Assembly (NCBI RefSeq): GCF_009746565.1
Contig: NZ_WRPN01000010.1
Location: 1-64,000, forward strand
Direction of reading: 5' to 3'
DNA length: 64,000 bases
Source of the DNA: Mariniflexile maritimum
GTDB lineage: Bacteria; Bacteroidota; Bacteroidia; Flavobacteriales; Flavobacteriaceae
Shown: positions 41,736 to 52,155 of the stretch, one piece after another
How the letters are laid out: the number at the start of each line of letters is the position of its first letter
How positions within the stretch are numbered: position 1 is the first letter of the stretch
Program-made: the position numbers and the translations under genes
The notes under the pieces: generated by a model
Told to the model about the DNA's origin: nothing
Seen by the model: the letters and a program-made list of their open reading frames with translations, nothing else
Databases searched by the model: none

Positions 41736-42623
41736 CTAAAACTTGATATTTTGCCATTTGCTGCTGTGCATGGGGGCCACTTTTTGAAGTGTTTCCTTTA
41801 CGCTGGCAATGTTCACATTGGGGCCGTCGCTAAAAATCTGTTCAATTTCATCGGCTTTGGCATCAAAAAAAGTACGGATTAAAAAGGAATTTGGCCTACG
41901 ACTGTTCATGGCCTGAAACTGTTTTAGGGCTGTGGCAATTTGTTCTTTTCCTTCTTTTACGTTGTTGCTCATGGCATCCAAACCTTGTCGGTGGTAGCTG
42001 TACATAACTTGCCTAAATTCCTTAAAGGTAGGCGACAACAAATTGTCTATAAGTGCAAACCTGCTTTGTAACCCATCGGCAAGTTTCCAACCCTTATAAT
42101 TTTCCTGTTGTGAATAATTTGCAATGGTTTGTGCCTGTTTAAAATAGGCTTCACCGCCGTTTTCTGAAAACGTATCGGCATCCAAACCTAAAACCATATA
42201 AACGTGAAATGCCAAAACAGAGACTAAATTTGATTCGTACTGCGTTGGGTTGAAGGTTAAATTTTGAAATTCCAGATATTTAAAATTAAAATCCTTATCG
42301 TTGAAATTATATATAGGCGTTGTGAACGAAGACCCATAAACAGGACGTGAAGATTGTACTTGCAACGATGCCTGGAATGATTCGCCGCTATAACCCACCA
42401 CATTGATTACCATGCTGCAGTCGATACGTTCTTGCGAAGAAAACGTTTTATTGGTCCATTTGGTATTATTAACAAACTCGTTTAATTGCTTTTGAAGGGT
42501 TTTAAAGATAGGCAGGTTTTCATCGCCTGTTTGTTGGGCATTTACCAGCACATTGCAGTTAAGTTCTTGGGAAAATCCTAGGATCCCAAAGCAAAAAAAT
42601 AAAAGTATGAAGCTATTACGCAT
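41736..42623 (-). CDS. porD: DUF4835-family protein (PorD-type, type IX secretion)
   Basis: A 295-residue exported protein (signal MRNSFILLFFCFGILGFSQ). The family start is ELNCNVLVNAQQT, followed by IFKTLQKQLNEFVNNTKWTNK, VLAFHVYMVLGLDADTFSENGG, and the C-terminal RPNSFLIRTFFDAKADEIEQIFSDGP. This is the DUF4835 family, named PorD in some annotation and linked to the type IX secretion system; its exact job is not settled. T9SS cargo proteins are encoded at 16716-17705 and 58499-59908. It overlaps coaBC by 8 bases, a conserved flavobacterial gene order. Confidence 0.85.
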   Translation of the reverse strand: MRNSFILLFFCFGILGFSQELNCNVLVNAQQTGDENLPIFKTLQKQLNEFVNNTKWTNKTFSSQERIDCSMVINVVGYSGESFQASLQVQSSRPVYGSSFTTPIYNFNDKDFNFKYLEFQNLTFNPTQYESNLVSVLAFHVYMVLGLDADTFSENGGEAYFKQAQTIANYSQQENYKGWKLADGLQSRFALIDNLLSPTFKEFRQVMYSYHRQGLDAMSNNVKEGKEQIATALKQFQAMNSRRPNSFLIRTFFDAKADEIEQIFSDGPNVNIASVKETLQKVAPMHSSKWQNIKF

Positions 42624-43827
42624 GAATGTTTTCTATAATTTTATTTAACAAATCGGAAGCAACGGCTGCCTTCGATTTTAGTTGGTATTCGGTTACGGTA
42701 TCCTCATCATCAATAAAAGTAACTTTATTGGTGTCGCCCTTAAATCCTGCACCTTCATCATTTAACGAATTTAAGACAATTAAATTTAAATTCTTTCTTT
42801 TTAGTTTTTCTTTTGCATTCTTAAGTTCGTTTGTGGTTTCCAAAGCAAAGCCAACCAGGTACTGTTTGGTTTTGATGGCGCCCAACGACGCTAAAATATC
42901 CTTGGTTTTAACCAGCTCTAAAGTAAACGTTTCTGTGTTCTTTTTTATTTTTTGGGAAGCGATTTCTTTTGGCTTAAAATCGGCCACTGCGGCGGAAAGT
43001 ATGGCAATATCAACGTTTTTAAAGTAGTTGTGAACTTCGTTGAACATAGCCTCTGCACTAACAACAGAAATAACGTTTATAAGACTGTGCGTTATTTTTT
43101 CATGTGTTGGTCCGGTAATCAAAATAACCTCGGCCCCTAAATTTGCCGAAGCCTTGGCAATTTCAAAACCCATTTTTCCGCTGGAATGATTGCCAATAAA
43201 GCGCACAGGATCGATAGCTTCATAAGTTGGGCCTGCGGTGATGAGTACTTTTTTTCCTTTTAAGGGTAATTTATCTAAAATATCGTTTTCAATAAAAGTT
43301 AGGATATCTTCAGGTTCAGCCATTCTACCCTCGCCTACCAAACCGCTTGCCAGTTCGCCACTGGTTGCGGGAATCATGATATTTCCGTAGCTTTTTAAAA
43401 CTTGAAAAGAATGCAATGTACTTTCGTGCAAGTACATATCCAAATCCATGGCAGGTGCAAAATAAACAGGACACTTAGCCGATAAATACGTGGCCAACAA
43501 TAAGTTATCGCAAACGCCATTTGCCATTTTAGCTAACGTATTTGCGGTTGCCGGAGCGATGATGAACAAATCTGCCCAAAGGCCCAAATCGACATGATTG
43601 TTCCAAACGGCATTATCTTCATCTTCATTTACAAAAGACGAATAAACAGGATTTTTTGAAAGGGTTGATAAGGTTAGCGGTGTTACAAATTCCTTAGAAG
43701 AGGGCGTCATTACCACTTTAATGTGCGCGCCCGCCTTAACAAATAACCTTACAAGGGAAGCCGTTTTATAAGCGGCAATACCACCAGTGATGCCCAATAG
43801 TATGTTTTTGCCGCTTAGTATTGACAT
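42616..43827 (-). CDS. coaBC: Bifunctional phosphopantothenoylcysteine decarboxylase / synthase
   Basis: A 403-residue fusion. The CoaC flavoprotein half is at 1-180 (ILLGITGGIAAYKTASLVRLF, WADLFIIAPATANTLAKMANG, YFAPAMDLDMYLH). The CoaB half is at about 190-400 (VLITAGPTYEAIDPVRFIGNHSSGKMG, AILSAAVADFKPKEIASQKIKK, YLVGFALET, NLIVLNSLNDEGAGF). It makes 4'-phosphopantetheine in CoA synthesis. It sits between rpoZ (12 bases upstream) and porD (8-base overlap). coaE of the same pathway is at 35790-36377. Confidence 0.96.
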   Translation of the reverse strand: MSILSGKNILLGITGGIAAYKTASLVRLFVKAGAHIKVVMTPSSKEFVTPLTLSTLSKNPVYSSFVNEDEDNAVWNNHVDLGLWADLFIIAPATANTLAKMANGVCDNLLLATYLSAKCPVYFAPAMDLDMYLHESTLHSFQVLKSYGNIMIPATSGELASGLVGEGRMAEPEDILTFIENDILDKLPLKGKKVLITAGPTYEAIDPVRFIGNHSSGKMGFEIAKASANLGAEVILITGPTHEKITHSLINVISVVSAEAMFNEVHNYFKNVDIAILSAAVADFKPKEIASQKIKKNTETFTLELVKTKDILASLGAIKTKQYLVGFALETTNELKNAKEKLKRKNLNLIVLNSLNDEGAGFKGDTNKVTFIDDEDTVTEYQLKSKAAVASDLLNKIIENIHA

Positions 43828-43839
43828 TTTGAGAAATTT

Positions 43840-44166
43840 TTACTGATTATCTTCCTCAGTATTTCTAAAATAAATTTTATCGGTAAGCCATTCTTGTACC
43901 GCTAATGCATGCGGTTTTGGTAATTTTTCGTAAAATTTAGAAACCTCAATTTGCTCTTTGTTTTCAAAGATTTCCTCTAAACTATCGTTATAGGTTGCAA
44001 ATTCTTCCAACTTATCAATCAGTTCTTTTTTAATCTCAGTGTTAATTTGTTCCGCACGTCTTGCAATGATTGAAATTGACTCGTAGATATTATCTGTTGG
44101 TTCGTCAATTTGGTTTCTGTCGTACGTGATGGTATTAACAGGGGCATTGGTTTTTTTTAAATCCAT
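43840..44166 (-). CDS. rpoZ: DNA-directed RNA polymerase omega subunit (Rpb6-like)
   Basis: A 108-residue protein. The RpoZ/Rpb6 core lies at about residues 25-75 (NIYESISIIARRAEQINTEIKKELIDKLEEF), with extensions typical of Bacteroidota, including the C-terminal KPHALAVQEWLTDKIYF. It helps assemble and stabilise RNA polymerase. It is located between bamD (12 bases upstream) and coaBC in an arrangement I know from many Bacteroidota. Confidence 0.92.
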   Translation of the reverse strand: MDLKKTNAPVNTITYDRNQIDEPTDNIYESISIIARRAEQINTEIKKELIDKLEEFATYNDSLEEIFENKEQIEVSKFYEKLPKPHALAVQEWLTDKIYFRNTEEDNQ

Positions 44167-44178
44167 TGTGATTATTAT

Positions 44179-45006
44179 TTAACTTTTAGTGCTGTATTTT
44201 TGTAATTCTTCGTTCAAGACAACCGCCATTTTATCAACTTCTTCAATATGTTTTGAATTGGCATAGGCTTTTTTAAAGGCATCGTAAAATTCTTTGGCCT
44301 CTTTTAAACGGTCTTTTTTTATGTGGATGACACCTGTGGGCGTATTTTTATATTCTACACTATTGATTGCCAATTTGTAAGCAGAATCAAAGCGGTAATA
44401 TAAGGCTTCCTCACGAAGGGTTGAACCCGGGAAATCGAACATGAAATTATCAAAGGATTTCACAGACGCCGGAAAATCGGAAATGGTGTTGTACTGTTTG
44501 GCTATTTCAAAAGCCTTTTTTTCCAATTTATAATCCAGCTCCTTTACCAATTTGTTCGCTTCTGGTAAATATTCAGATTCTGGAAATTGGTTGATGAAAT
44601 TTTGAAGTTTTTCAATGGCCTCCTTGGTTTCCTTTTGGTCCTTGCTATAAGTGGGCGACAGCATGTAGTAGCTTTTGGCACTTAAAAAAGAGGCTTCTTC
44701 CAATTTTTCGCTTTTTGGGTAACTGGATGCAAAACGCTCAAACTGGTAGCCTGCCGTATAATATTCCTTCATTTTAAAAAATGAATTTGAATAGAGGTAC
44801 ATTAACTTTTCGGCCTGTGGCTTGCCCCGGTAATTGGGCACTATTTGTGCAAAAAGCTTATTGGCCTTTGCAAATTTGCCCTCATTATAAAGGTCTTCAC
44901 CCATTTTGAATTTTGCGGCAATATCTTCGTTTTTCAAGACTTTTTGATATTGGCTACAAGAGGCTAAAAGTGTGCAGGTTAATAATATGTAAAGAAATCT
45001 TTTCAT
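44179..45006 (-). CDS. bamD: Outer membrane protein assembly factor BamD
   Basis: A 275-residue lipoprotein (MKRFLYILLTCTLLASC, Cys about 17) composed of TPR-like repeats: FKMGEDLYNEGKFAKANKLFAQIVPNY, LYSNSFFKMKEYYTAGYQFERFASSYP, FLSAKSYYMLSPTYSKDQ, AIEKLQNFINQFPESEYLPEA, YNTISDFPASVKSFDNFMFDFPGS. It is part of the BAM complex that inserts beta-barrel proteins at the outer membrane. It heads the bamD-rpoZ-coaBC-porD operon. Confidence 0.94.
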   Translation of the reverse strand: MKRFLYILLTCTLLASCSQYQKVLKNEDIAAKFKMGEDLYNEGKFAKANKLFAQIVPNYRGKPQAEKLMYLYSNSFFKMKEYYTAGYQFERFASSYPKSEKLEEASFLSAKSYYMLSPTYSKDQKETKEAIEKLQNFINQFPESEYLPEANKLVKELDYKLEKKAFEIAKQYNTISDFPASVKSFDNFMFDFPGSTLREEALYYRFDSAYKLAINSVEYKNTPTGVIHIKKDRLKEAKEFYDAFKKAYANSKHIEEVDKMAVVLNEELQKYSTKS

Positions 45007-45023
45007 AGTTTTAAAACAGGATG

Positions 45024-45031
45024 CAAAATTA
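45024..45031 (-). promoter_or_regulatory. -7 box for the bamD-rpoZ-coaBC-porD operon
   Basis: Minus strand TAATTTTG, an exact TAnnTTTG match, 17 bases before the bamD ATG. No -33 TTG at normal distance. Confidence 0.5.
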
Positions 45032-45123
45032 AGTTAATAATATGGATTTTAAAAATATTATTTTACCGCTAAAATAAAGGCTTAAATACAGCCATCATCA
45101 GGATTAAGTAATATTTAACAGTA

Positions 45124-46002
45124 CTAAAACTTATTTACAAATGTTTTAATTTTTTCTTTAAGTTGGTTGGAAGCCGGCACTAAAGGCAACCGCACGCTAT
45201 CGCGACAGAAGCCCAACGCCTCAAAAACCCCTTTGATGCCTGCTGGATTATTTTCCTCAAAAATGTAACCAATAACGTCCATGAGCCTGAAATGCAATTT
45301 GTAGGCCGCTTTGGCATCGCCTTTCAAGCCTAAACGAATCATTTCTGAAAATTCTTTGGGAAACGCTTGCCCAATTACCGAAATAACGCCCGCACCCCCT
45401 GCAAGTACGATGCCCAAGGCCAAATCGTCATCGCCCGAAATAATTAAAAAATCGGTTGGTTTGTTCTTAATCAATTGTAAATACTGCGCTACATTATTGC
45501 CCGCTTCCTTGACACCAATTATGTTGTTAAAGTCGTTTGCCAATCGCAAGGTGGTTTGTGGCTCGATGTTTCGTGAGGTACGCCCAGGGACGTTGTATAA
45601 AATCAGGTCAATTGGCGACGCTTCGGCTATGGCCTTAAAGTGCTGATAAATACCTTCTTGCGTTGGTTTACTATAATATGGCGACACCGATAAAATGGCA
45701 TCGATGTTGCTTAAATCGGTTGATTTTATCTCTTCTATAACCAGGGCCGTATTGTTGCCACCAATACCCAAAACCATGGGCACCCGCCCCTTGTTTGCTT
45801 TGGCAATGGTTTCAATAACCGCTTTCTTTTCTTGTTTTGTTATGGTTACACTTTCAGCGGTAGTGCCACATATTACAAGATATTCCACACCATTTTCAAT
45901 ATTGAAATTAACAATATTTGCCAAAGCATCGTGGTCCACGCTTAAATCTGCGTTAAATGGTGTAACCAGTGCTACCCCGGTTCCTAGAAACTTACTATTC
46001 AT
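45124..46002 (-). CDS. dapA: 4-Hydroxy-tetrahydrodipicolinate synthase
   Basis: A 292-residue aldolase of normal length. [18 protein letters not shown] is the start, [22 protein letters not shown] the pyruvate-binding loop (GTTAES), [16 protein letters not shown] and [16 protein letters not shown] (catalytic Tyr) the middle, and [15 protein letters not shown] carries the Schiff-base lysine. It starts the lysine/diaminopimelate branch; the end of dapF is present at 63875-64000. It overlaps the gene at 45995-46522 by 8 bases. Confidence 0.96.
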   Translation of the reverse strand: MNSKFLGTGVALVTPFNADLSVDHDALANIVNFNIENGVEYLVICGTTAESVTITKQEKKAVIETIAKANKGRVPMVLGIGGNNTALVIEEIKSTDLSNIDAILSVSPYYSKPTQEGIYQHFKAIAEASPIDLILYNVPGRTSRNIEPQTTLRLANDFNNIIGVKEAGNNVAQYLQLIKNKPTDFLIISGDDDLALGIVLAGGAGVISVIGQAFPKEFSEMIRLGLKGDAKAAYKLHFRLMDVIGYIFEENNPAGIKGVFEALGFCRDSVRLPLVPASNQLKEKIKTFVNKF

Positions 46003-46522
46003 TTTTAATTTTGTTTAATATAGTTAGGTATTTAAAAATTTCGGTTTTAAATACGTTAAATTCATGTATGCTGGTTTTTATTATCAAATCGTTCAAGCGC
46101 TCATCGGTTTGCAAGATACCAATCTTGAACCTTGCTTTTGAAAGGGCGGTGATCAACTTCATTTCGGCTACTTCTTTTTCATAATAACTTATTAAAGCAT
46201 CAAACTCGGTGTTCAAAAATGTTTGAAGCTCGCTATTGTGAATGGTACCGTTCCAGCCAATATCTTTCGGATTATAACAAATTTCCCAAGATTTAAGTAT
46301 TTCTTCTTTTTTTGATGAAAAGGCGATAATGTTGAGTTTATTTGGATGCACTTTCAACCCGTTTGATAATTCCTTGAACCTTTCAAAATCGTCAATTTCA
46401 TCTAAATTGAAGACAATCCCCAAACGCTCGATCTTGCCGTCTGCAACCCTTAATTGATCTTCAGACAACAATTTATTGATGTATTTTTTAATTGATTTTT
46501 GCTTAAAACCCTTTAAAATCAT
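45995..46522 (-). CDS. DUF6913-like conserved protein upstream of dapA
   Basis: A 175-residue soluble protein starting [19 protein letters not shown]. Recognisable blocks are [70 protein letters not shown] and [14 protein letters not shown]. This matches a small flavobacterial family I believe is DUF6913; function unknown. It overlaps dapA by 8 bases, a linkage often seen. The start ATG at 46522 follows a -7 box (46541-46548). Confidence 0.75.
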   Translation of the reverse strand: MILKGFKQKSIKKYINKLLSEDQLRVADGKIERLGIVFNLDEIDDFERFKELSNGLKVHPNKLNIIAFSSKKEEILKSWEICYNPKDIGWNGTIHNSELQTFLNTEFDALISYYEKEVAEMKLITALSKARFKIGILQTDERLNDLIIKTSIHEFNVFKTEIFKYLTILNKIKNE

Positions 46523-46540
46523 TTACCTTTATACTTTCCG

Positions 46541-46548
46541 CAAAGGTA
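46541..46548 (-). promoter_or_regulatory. -7 box for the DUF6913-dapA operon
   Basis: Minus strand TACCTTTG, an exact TAnnTTTG match, 18 bases before the ATG at 46522. A second match, TACTTTTG, lies at 46550-46557. Confidence 0.5.
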
Positions 46549-46580
46549 ACAAAAGTACATTCAAAAAATCTATTAAAAAT

Positions 46581-47339
46581 ATGAGGTTTACATATTTAAT
46601 TTATTTGTTATTTATATCACTGTTTTTTAACTGCAAGCAACCTAAAGAATACATTGCCAAAATTGAGGGCAAACAAATTCCTGTTACCGATTCATTATCT
46701 GAAAACGCTGAAATAGAAGCTTTTATAGCCCCCTACCGCGCTCATATAGAAAAAGATTTGGGCAGTATTTTGGCCTATGCCCCTAAAACCTACTCAAAAT
46801 CTGATGGGAAGTTTAATTCGGCTTTAGGCAATTTTATGGCCGATGCGGTTTTTGATGAAGCCAACCCCATTTTTAAAAGTAGAACGGGCCATAACATTGA
46901 TATGGTTGTTTTAAACCATGGCGGTATCCGCTCCATAATTTCAAAAGGCAACATTACCACACGAACCGCCTTTGAATTGATGCCTTTTGAGAATAGCATT
47001 GTTGTAGTGGCACTTAAAGGAGCGCAAGTTGATAGTTTGACCCATTATTTAAGCAAGGCAAAAACGGCGCATCCCATTTCAAAATTAAAACTTTCAATCG
47101 ATAAAAATTTTAATGTTGTTGATGCTACCATCAACGGTGAAAAAATTGATGCCAATAAAACCTACTTCGTTGCAACCAACGATTATTTATATAACGGTGG
47201 TGATGATATGACGTTTTTCAAGCCCAATGAAGGTTTGTTTGTTTTAAACTACAAAATACGAAATGCCTTAATTGATAACTTTAAAAAAGTTGATACGATA
47301 AATCCTGTAATTGACGATCGTTTTATTCAGTTACAGTAA
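46581..47339 (+). CDS. 5'-Nucleotidase C-terminal domain lipoprotein
   Basis: A 252-residue lipoprotein from the ATG at 46581 (MRFTYLIYLLFISLFFNC, Cys about 18); the longer frame from 46476 overlaps the divergent gene and destroys the signal. It contains only the 5'-nucleotidase C-terminal (substrate-binding) domain: NSALGNFMADAVFDEAN, DMVVLNHGGIRSIISKGNITTRTAFELMPFEN, and YFVATNDYLYNGGDDM. The catalytic metallophosphatase half is encoded separately by the next gene, 115 bases downstream. The two products probably assemble into one envelope nucleotidase. Confidence 0.9.
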   Translation: MRFTYLIYLLFISLFFNCKQPKEYIAKIEGKQIPVTDSLSENAEIEAFIAPYRAHIEKDLGSILAYAPKTYSKSDGKFNSALGNFMADAVFDEANPIFKSRTGHNIDMVVLNHGGIRSIISKGNITTRTAFELMPFENSIVVVALKGAQVDSLTHYLSKAKTAHPISKLKLSIDKNFNVVDATINGEKIDANKTYFVATNDYLYNGGDDMTFFKPNEGLFVLNYKIRNALIDNFKKVDTINPVIDDRFIQLQ

Positions 47340-47342
47340 ACT

Positions 47343-47452
47343 TGTGAGAAAGGGTTATTGGGTTACTAAGTTATTTAGGCATAACCGAATAAAGAATAAC
47401 CCAATAACTCAATAACCTAATAACTTAACAACCAAACAACCCAAAACCCACA
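47343..47452. repeat. Low-complexity spacer with imperfect palindrome (AATAACC words)
   Basis: The spacer between the two nucleotidase genes has TTATTGGGTTA (47355-47365) and its reverse complement TAACCCAATAA (47397-47407), then a run of degenerate words AATAACTC, AATAACCT, AATAACTT, AACAACC. No ORF. The ATG of the next gene follows directly. Confidence 0.6.
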
Positions 47453-47454
47453 AC

Positions 47455-48372
47455 ATGAAACGCAGAGATTTTATCCAACAAGCATCGGCCACTGCTGCAT
47501 TGGTAAGCATGGGCAGTCTTGGGCTGCAATCGTTTACATCCATTCCCAAAACTACCAAAATAACCATTCTCCACACAAATGATGTGCACAGCCATATTGA
47601 CCCATTTGGGGCCGAAGACGGGAGAAATGCCAATATGGGCGGAGTTGCAAGACGTGCGCGTTTAATTGAAACTATTAGAAACGAAAACCCAAACACCCTG
47701 CTGTTGGATGCTGGCGATATTTTTCAAGGCACACCCTATTTTAATTATTATGGTGGCGAACTGGAATTTAAACTGATGAGCATGCTAAAATATGATGCAG
47801 CAACCATAGGAAACCATGATTTTGATAATGCTATCGATGGTTTATATGCCCAACTGCCACATGCTAAATTTGATTTTATTATTTCTAATTACGATTTCTC
47901 GAATACCATTTTGGATACGCATACCAAACCGTACAAACTGTTTAAAATGGATGGAATTAAAATTGGCGTTTTTGGATTGGGCATTGAGCTTAACGGGTTG
48001 GTGGACCCTGCCATGTACAAAGAAACCAAATATTTAGATCCGGTTGAAATGGCCCAAGAAATGACGCGTATCTTGAAAATACAGGAAAAATGCGATTTGG
48101 TTATTTGCCTCTCGCACATGGGCTATACCTATAAAAATAATCCTGAAAAAATAAGCGATTTAAAACTGGCTGCCTTAACCAAAGATATCGATTTGATTAT
48201 TGGGGGCCATACCCATACCTTTTTGCCAAAACCCACCCTAGTTAAAAATAGTATCGATAAAACCATGCTGGTGAATCAGGTTGGTTGCTATGGTATTAAT
48301 TTGGGAAGAATCGATTTTTATTTTGACACGCTCAAAAACAAATCCTCTAACGGAACAGCCATCGTTGTTTAA
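47455..48372 (+). CDS. Metallophosphatase (5'-nucleotidase N-terminal domain), Tat-exported
   Basis: A 305-residue protein with a twin-arginine signal (MKRRDFIQQASATAALVSMG). The calcineurin-like metal sites are ILHTNDVHSHI (D, H), LLLDAGDIFQGTPYFNYYGG (GD), TIGNHDFDNAIDGL (GNHD), VICLSHMGYTYKN and IIGGHTHTFLP (GHTH). It corresponds to the catalytic half of UshA-like 5'-nucleotidases, without the C-terminal domain. Partner: 46581-47339. Overlaps the convergent gene by 4 bases. Confidence 0.93.
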   Translation: MKRRDFIQQASATAALVSMGSLGLQSFTSIPKTTKITILHTNDVHSHIDPFGAEDGRNANMGGVARRARLIETIRNENPNTLLLDAGDIFQGTPYFNYYGGELEFKLMSMLKYDAATIGNHDFDNAIDGLYAQLPHAKFDFIISNYDFSNTILDTHTKPYKLFKMDGIKIGVFGLGIELNGLVDPAMYKETKYLDPVEMAQEMTRILKIQEKCDLVICLSHMGYTYKNNPEKISDLKLAALTKDIDLIIGGHTHTFLPKPTLVKNSIDKTMLVNQVGCYGINLGRIDFYFDTLKNKSSNGTAIVV

Positions 48373-49151
48373 GACAAAACCGTATCGGAAGGGTAGCGTT
48401 CGTTCAATTGGATGGCCTTTGGTTTTTTCTTGATCGGGCGTCTAACCATTACATACTTAAACATAACGAAAAGCGCTATGGCATACATAACACGTTGCAG
48501 CAACTCAAAGCGCCAGTCGAATAAATAGTATAAGTTTATATACCTTATTACTACCGCAAGCCCAAAAAATATAACCGCCGTTAAAAACAGTGCAGATTGT
48601 TTAGATTGGGTATTTAAAAACACCCCAAACGATATAAAGGCCAACACAATAAGCATCAGGTTTCTAACACCAAACAAGAGTACTTCTGCGGGATTTAATG
48701 ACATTGCTTGTAAAATTCCATAAAAAACGTATAAAAAGTACAAGGCTATAAAAAAAACGACCAACAAATAGGTACCCACCCATTTATCGACCTCAAAAAG
48801 TTTAAAATGGGGCAATACCATAATTAACAAAAACAAATAGCTCAATAAATACAATACACTCGATGCCTGAACAAGGGTATCATCTGAAAAGAACAAAAAA
48901 GAAACATCGCCAAAAAAAGTAAATACCAAAAAGGAAATAAACGCAAATCCCAAGGCTTTATATTTCACAAAATAGAAAATTAAAAATACAGGAACGCAAA
49001 GAGGGCCAATAGTTTGCACCATGAGCGCATCTTGCATAAAATATCCTAGGGCATTTAAACCAATAAGCAGTATCAACGCCCCTAAAAATACTTTCTTAAA
49101 AGTAAGTTTAAACCAGGTTTTCACAATATTAACATAAGTAGGTTGAATCAA
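48369..49151 (-). CDS. YhhN-like multi-pass membrane protein
   Basis: A 260-residue protein with eight hydrophobic segments (VFLGALILLIGLNALGYFM, IGPLCVPVFLIFYFV, ALGFAFISFLVFTFFGDVSFLFF, LYLLSYLFLLIMVL, YLLVVFFIALYFLYVFY, NLMLIVLAFISFGVFLN, ALFLTAVIFFGLAVVIRYI, RVMYAIALFVMFKYVMV). FFGD followed by YLLSYLFL suggests the YhhN/TMEM86 lysoplasmalogenase-like family, but the match is loose. It is related in layout to 49290-50003 upstream. Both share a CTTTTTATCGAT site upstream of their starts. Confidence 0.65.
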   Translation of the reverse strand: MIQPTYVNIVKTWFKLTFKKVFLGALILLIGLNALGYFMQDALMVQTIGPLCVPVFLIFYFVKYKALGFAFISFLVFTFFGDVSFLFFSDDTLVQASSVLYLLSYLFLLIMVLPHFKLFEVDKWVGTYLLVVFFIALYFLYVFYGILQAMSLNPAEVLLFGVRNLMLIVLAFISFGVFLNTQSKQSALFLTAVIFFGLAVVIRYINLYYLFDWRFELLQRVMYAIALFVMFKYVMVRRPIKKKPKAIQLNERYPSDTVLS

Positions 49152-49188
49152 ATATAAAAATATTTTTTAATTTCAACGTTAAATTTTA

Positions 49189-49204
49189 CTTTTTATCGAT
49201 AAAA
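49189..49204. promoter_or_regulatory. Palindrome TTTTATCGATAAAA upstream of 48369-49151
   Basis: A perfect 14-base palindrome (49191-49204) 39 bases before the minus-strand start; with the preceding CT it shares CTTTTTATCGAT with the site at 50069-50080. Confidence 0.45.
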
Positions 49205-49289
49205 TAATACGGTTTAGTAAATTATATGAAGGAATTATAGGATGCAACCCTTTTGGAGTTGATTATTTCAATAAAAACAATCTGAAAAA

Positions 49290-50003
49290 TTAACTTAGAA
49301 GCATGTCTGATTCATGGGTATTCTCATTCTCAAGTTTTGATTGCTTGTAATAAAAATAATAAGCAGCCAGGTATAAGGAAGTTGATAAGACACTAAGCAA
49401 ACTTCTTTCGGAAATATAGGTGTATGCCACCCAAATAACTTCGGCAAACACGATGCATATAGAGCCAAAAAACAAATAAAGTGCCTTGACATTATCTCTG
49501 TAAAAATAATTAAGTAGCGAAACCGACAATAAGGCCAACATCACTACATTATAAACAATCTCAATATAGTATTCATTGGTTTTTTCAACATACGGATTCA
49601 CAACCGCCTGCAAAACATACCCTATATAAACATTTAAGAAAATAAGAACCATCAAATGGATCTTATAGTTTTTTATCACGGCCAAGAAAGAAATGGATTT
49701 ACTTATTTCCAAGAAAAGGAACAAATAACCAAGAATATACAGCAAGTTTCCAAAATAATAACTAACGTAATAAGATATAAAAGGTTCTATGAAAACCATT
49801 AAATCGGATAGGGAATATAAAATAAGGAACAGCGAAAAAAACAAGGTGCGCTTTTTTACGTTTAAAAAATAAATAAAAGCAATAACAGGTAAAATTATGG
49901 ATTTAAGGGCATCGGCAATATCTGCATAACCATTGCATTGAAACAAAATAGTTAACACATATACGACCAATAAAAAACCAATCCAAAATTTACACTTAAA
50001 CAT
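49290..50003 (-). CDS. Multi-pass membrane protein, related to its downstream neighbour
   Basis: A 237-residue protein with seven or eight hydrophobic segments (FWIGFLLVVYVLTILFQ, SIILPVIAFIYFL, TLFFSLFLILYSLSDLMVF, FGNLLYILGYLFLFLEI, HLMVLIFLNVYIGYVLQAV, YNVVMLALLSVSLLNYFY, ALYLFFGSICIVFAEVIWVAY, LSTSLYLAAYYFYY). The size and the order of polar breaks parallel 48369-49151, and both end in an (S/D)xxLS tail. YhhN-like at best; function unknown. Upstream lies an inverted repeat with the shared ATCGAT motif. Confidence 0.65.
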   Translation of the reverse strand: MFKCKFWIGFLLVVYVLTILFQCNGYADIADALKSIILPVIAFIYFLNVKKRTLFFSLFLILYSLSDLMVFIEPFISYYVSYYFGNLLYILGYLFLFLEISKSISFLAVIKNYKIHLMVLIFLNVYIGYVLQAVVNPYVEKTNEYYIEIVYNVVMLALLSVSLLNYFYRDNVKALYLFFGSICIVFAEVIWVAYTYISERSLLSVLSTSLYLAAYYFYYKQSKLENENTHESDMLLS

Positions 50004-50055
50004 AACAATTAGTTATAGTTACTCCGCAAATATAATAAAATAAATTACAATTAAA

Positions 50056-50080
50056 CGATAAAAAAATGCTTTTTATCGAT
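50056..50080. promoter_or_regulatory. Inverted repeat CGATAAAAA/TTTTTATCG upstream of 49290-50003
   Basis: CGATAAAAA (50056-50064) and TTTTTATCG (50070-50078) with a 5-base spacer, 53 bases before the minus-strand start. It contains the CTTTTTATCGAT word also found at 49189-49200, and follows closely after the ligA stop, so it could alternatively act in transcription ending. Confidence 0.45.
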
Positions 50081-50091
50081 TTTTTTAAAAT

Positions 50092-52095
<2,004 letters not shown>

Positions 52096-52155
52096 TCACT
52101 AATGCAATAAACAATGTGCTGAAAATTGTTTTAAATATAAAAAATCCGCAAAACA

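Noticed and set aside
46476-46580. Longer start for the nucleotidase C-terminal-domain gene
   Set aside because: It overlaps the divergent gene and removes the lipoprotein signal that begins at the ATG at 46581.
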